Source: Aphanocapsa lilacina HA4352-LM1
GTDB lineage: Bacteria > Cyanobacteriota > Cyanobacteriia > Gloeobacterales > Gloeobacteraceae
Length of the DNA: 64,000 nucleotides
Direction of reading: 5' to 3'
Assembly (NCBI GenBank): GCA_019359725.1
Contig: JAHHGR010000005.1
Location: forward strand, 1-64,000
Below, in pieces: positions 62,454-64,000 of this stretch (position 1 is the stretch's first letter; every line of letters starts with the position of its first letter). The position numbers were made by a program, and so were the translations under genes. Under the pieces are notes generated by a model. It saw only the letters and a list, made by a program, of their open reading frames with translations. It was not told the DNA's origin and searched no databases.

Positions 62454-62756
62454 CTAAGCGCTCCAAGACTTTTTTGGATCGTTGGGGCAACGACCCTTTA
62501 AAAACTGGCTTTCCATGGTGAGCTTGCCCACCATCTGCTCCAGTTCAGCCACGCGCTGCTCCTGGCGTTTTTGGTCGGCACGGTCGCGCACGAAGGCAGA
62601 TTGGGGATTGTTGCGGTATTGCGTGCACCCATGGGTGACGAGATTAGGATGTAGTTCATGGAGTCGGGCAACCTGAGCGACAGTGCTACCAGCCTCTACT
62701 TCTCGAACCACCTGAAGTTTGAATTCAGGACTGAAGGAACGACGGGCCTTGGACAT
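62454..62756 (-). CDS. IS3-family orfA-type transposase protein
   Basis: The 100-residue protein starts MSKARRSFSPEFKLQVVREV and has a helix-turn-helix (STVAQVARLHELHPNLV) followed by a Leu/Gln-rich zipper-like helix (ELEQMVGKLTMESQFLK), as in IS3 orfA. Alone it cannot transpose the element. Frame appears intact. Confidence 0.8.
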   Translation of the reverse strand: MSKARRSFSPEFKLQVVREVEAGSTVAQVARLHELHPNLVTHGCTQYRNNPQSAFVRDRADQKRQEQRVAELEQMVGKLTMESQFLKGRCPNDPKKSWSA

Positions 62757-62809
62757 GTGCTACTTCTGCGTGGTCCAATCCACCTAAGAAGGCTGAGAAG
62801 ACTGTCTCA

Positions 62810-63182
62810 CATTAAGGGCGCATTCCAAGCGAGGTCTTTCGCGTATGCTCTTCAGCAGCAGGCAGAGGCGCTCTCAAAATGTGGGTAATGGATAGCGACG
62901 CGGGGAGGGGGAGAGCGCGAAGGGGGTTCCACCTCTCGCCCTACAAGACTGTCGTGCCAAGCCAAGCGCCGGAGGATCCAAAATGGGAGCGCCCGCTCGG
63001 TTTAGCGACTTGGCAACAGCCCCGGACGCAGAGCAGATGGGGTTGGCAGTCAAAGCGGTCGGGTATAAAGCAATCTCGCACCTGCAAGTCATATAAGCCA
63101 TCTGCCGCACCGGCCCCGGTTATACTGAGCAGCACCGGCCCCAGGCCGTCTTCACCCAGGCGGAATCAGCGAAAGGTTTGCA
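62810..63182. other. intergenic region upstream of the alcohol dehydrogenase
   Basis: This 373-base gap contains no convincing gene. GCACCGGCCCC occurs twice, around 63103-63113 and 63133-63143, flanking GGTTATACT, a possible -10. A minus-strand frame (62874-63110) is open but not protein-like. It must hold the dehydrogenase promoter. Confidence 0.4.
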
Positions 63183-64000
63183 TTGATTGAGATTCACGCG
63201 CTCGCCGCCCTGGAGGCGGGTAGACCCCTCGAAGCGTTTACCTATACCCTGGGCGGGCTGGCCAGCCAGGATTGCCTGATTCGGGTGTGCGCCTGCGGCG
63301 TCTGCCACTCGGACCTGCACATGATCGACAACGACTGGGGCCGCTCGCGCTATCCGCTGGTGCCAGGGCACGAGGTGGTGGGGGAGGTGGTGGAGGTCGG
63401 CTCCGAGGTGCGCCACCTCAAGCCCGGCGACCGGGTGGGGGTGGGCTGGCAGCGCTCGGCCTGTCTGCAGTGCCTCGACTGCCTGCGCGGCAACGAAAAT
63501 CTGTGCGCCCACAGCCAGGCCACGATCGTCACCGGCTACGGCGGCTTCGGCGATTATCTGGCGATCGATGCGCGCTTTGCCTTCAAGATTCCGGCGGGGA
63601 TTCCCACCCACGCCGCAGGACCGCTTCTGTGCGGCGGGATCACAGTCTATTCGGGGTTGCGGGCGGCAGGGATGACCTCCGGCCAGGCGATTGGCGTCAT
63701 TGGGGTGGGCGGACTCGGCCACCTGGCAGTCCAGTTCGCCAGCCGCCTCGGCAACCGGGTGACCGTCTTTACCACCTCCAAGGACAAAGCCCGGCAGGCA
63801 GCGACCCTCGGAGCGCACCGGGCGGTGATCGTGCCGCCGGGCGAGTCGCCCCCGCCGCCTGTCGAACGCCTCGACATCATCATCAGCACGATCCCCTACG
63901 CCCTCGATGCGGTGGGCTATCTGGCTCACCTCGCCACCGACGGCACCCTGGTGTTCGTCGGCGTACCGCCCGAACCGCTGGCGTTGCCGGTGCGCGAACT
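63183..64000 (+). CDS. zinc-dependent alcohol dehydrogenase, 3' partial
   Basis: The frame runs off the window (272 complete codons). Catalytic zinc ligands are in CGVCHSDLH and PGHEVVG; the structural zinc Cys in SACLQCLDCLRGNENLCAHS; the NADP-binding GVIGVGGLGHLAV with TTSKDKAR follows. It fits the cinnamyl-alcohol/YahK-type aldehyde reductases. The TTG start at 63183 follows GCGAAAGG. Confidence 0.9.
   Translation, partial: MIEIHALAALEAGRPLEAFTYTLGGLASQDCLIRVCACGVCHSDLHMIDNDWGRSRYPLVPGHEVVGEVVEVGSEVRHLKPGDRVGVGWQRSACLQCLDCLRGNENLCAHSQATIVTGYGGFGDYLAIDARFAFKIPAGIPTHAAGPLLCGGITVYSGLRAAGMTSGQAIGVIGVGGLGHLAVQFASRLGNRVTVFTTSKDKARQAATLGAHRAVIVPPGESPPPPVERLDIIISTIPYALDAVGYLAHLATDGTLVFVGVPPEPLALPVRE

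Larger units (their letters stand above)
62122..62809 (-). mobile_element. deleted IS3-type element with a nested inverted-repeat unit
   Basis: Terminal repeats: 62122-62151 (TGAGACAGCCTTCT ... CCTTCTTAAG) against the reverse complement of 62780-62809 (TGAGACAGTCTTCT ... CCTTCTTAGG). Only 688 bp remain. orfA is complete (62454-62756), orfB survives as N- and C-terminal scraps, and a 132-bp unit (62214-62345) sits between the scraps. Inactive. Confidence 0.8.

Noticed and set aside
63120..63929. 269-residue minus-strand frame at the window end
   Set aside because: Antisense to the zinc alcohol dehydrogenase, which has all its ligands on the + strand.

Overview
The window reads as a chromosomal segment of a GC-rich, thylakoid-less-type cyanobacterium, most likely Gloeobacter or a close relative. 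The evidence is: a homogentisate phytyltransferase (tocopherol/plastid-lineage UbiA enzyme); a Ycf37-like TPR protein next to a CRR7/DUF3571 protein; DUF1997 and DUF4079 proteins typical of cyanobacteria; a short three-domain ribosomal protein S1; and an RppA/RppB-like two-component pair. GC content is high and GTG/TTG starts are common. No species was confirmed by a search.

Layout. 0.1-6.2 kb is an accessory-looking stretch: a 5'-truncated FG-GAP repeat protein, a catalytic-domain-only tyrosine recombinase, a CDKN3-like phosphatase and small unknown genes. 6.2-20.6 kb is housekeeping: ribBA, rpsA, a lipase, secA, a CorC-like membrane protein, a double UspA protein, fmt, then rpsB-tsf. 20.6-34.5 kb holds an envelope lipoprotein/OmpA pair, pirin under a MarR regulator, nth, msrA, an acetyltransferase, aldehyde dehydrogenase plus an F420-reductase-like oxidoreductase divergent from a LysR regulator, tonB and htpG. 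34.5-39.8 kb holds a very acidic low-complexity protein, a DUF3667 membrane protein, an IS982-type transposase remnant fused to the last third of a TonB-dependent receptor, and the response regulator/histidine kinase pair behind it.

39.8-49.6 kb holds homogentisate phytyltransferase, the Ycf37-like/CRR7 cluster, a methyltransferase, frr-coaE, a DUF1997 protein, prmA, thiO, a mannose-6-phosphate isomerase-type cupin, serA and a VapC-type toxin/antitoxin pair. 49.7-51.0 kb is a decayed IS3-family element with recognisable ends. 51-61.4 kb returns to core genes: a methyltransferase, a YncE-like secreted propeller protein, moaA, metG, a NYN/LabA protein, rsmI, initiator tRNA-Met, a glutathione S-transferase and rseP. 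61.4-64 kb holds a DinB protein, a second decayed IS3-type element with a small inverted-repeat unit nested in its orfB, and the start of a zinc alcohol dehydrogenase that runs off the window.

The observations that most deserve checking are: (i) the histidine kinase at 38.5 kb, whose H-box carries Tyr where the phospho-accepting His should be, although its ATP-binding motifs and its partner response regulator look intact, and which sits behind an IS-truncated receptor; (ii) a lipoprotein of four tandem ~120-residue domains cotranscribed with an OmpA lipoprotein; (iii) the 132-bp unit with perfect 17-bp inverted repeats inside an IS3 remnant; and (iv) the Ycf37-like/CRR7/third-gene cluster, whose third gene is frameshifted. 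I saw no CRISPR array, rRNA operon or phage.
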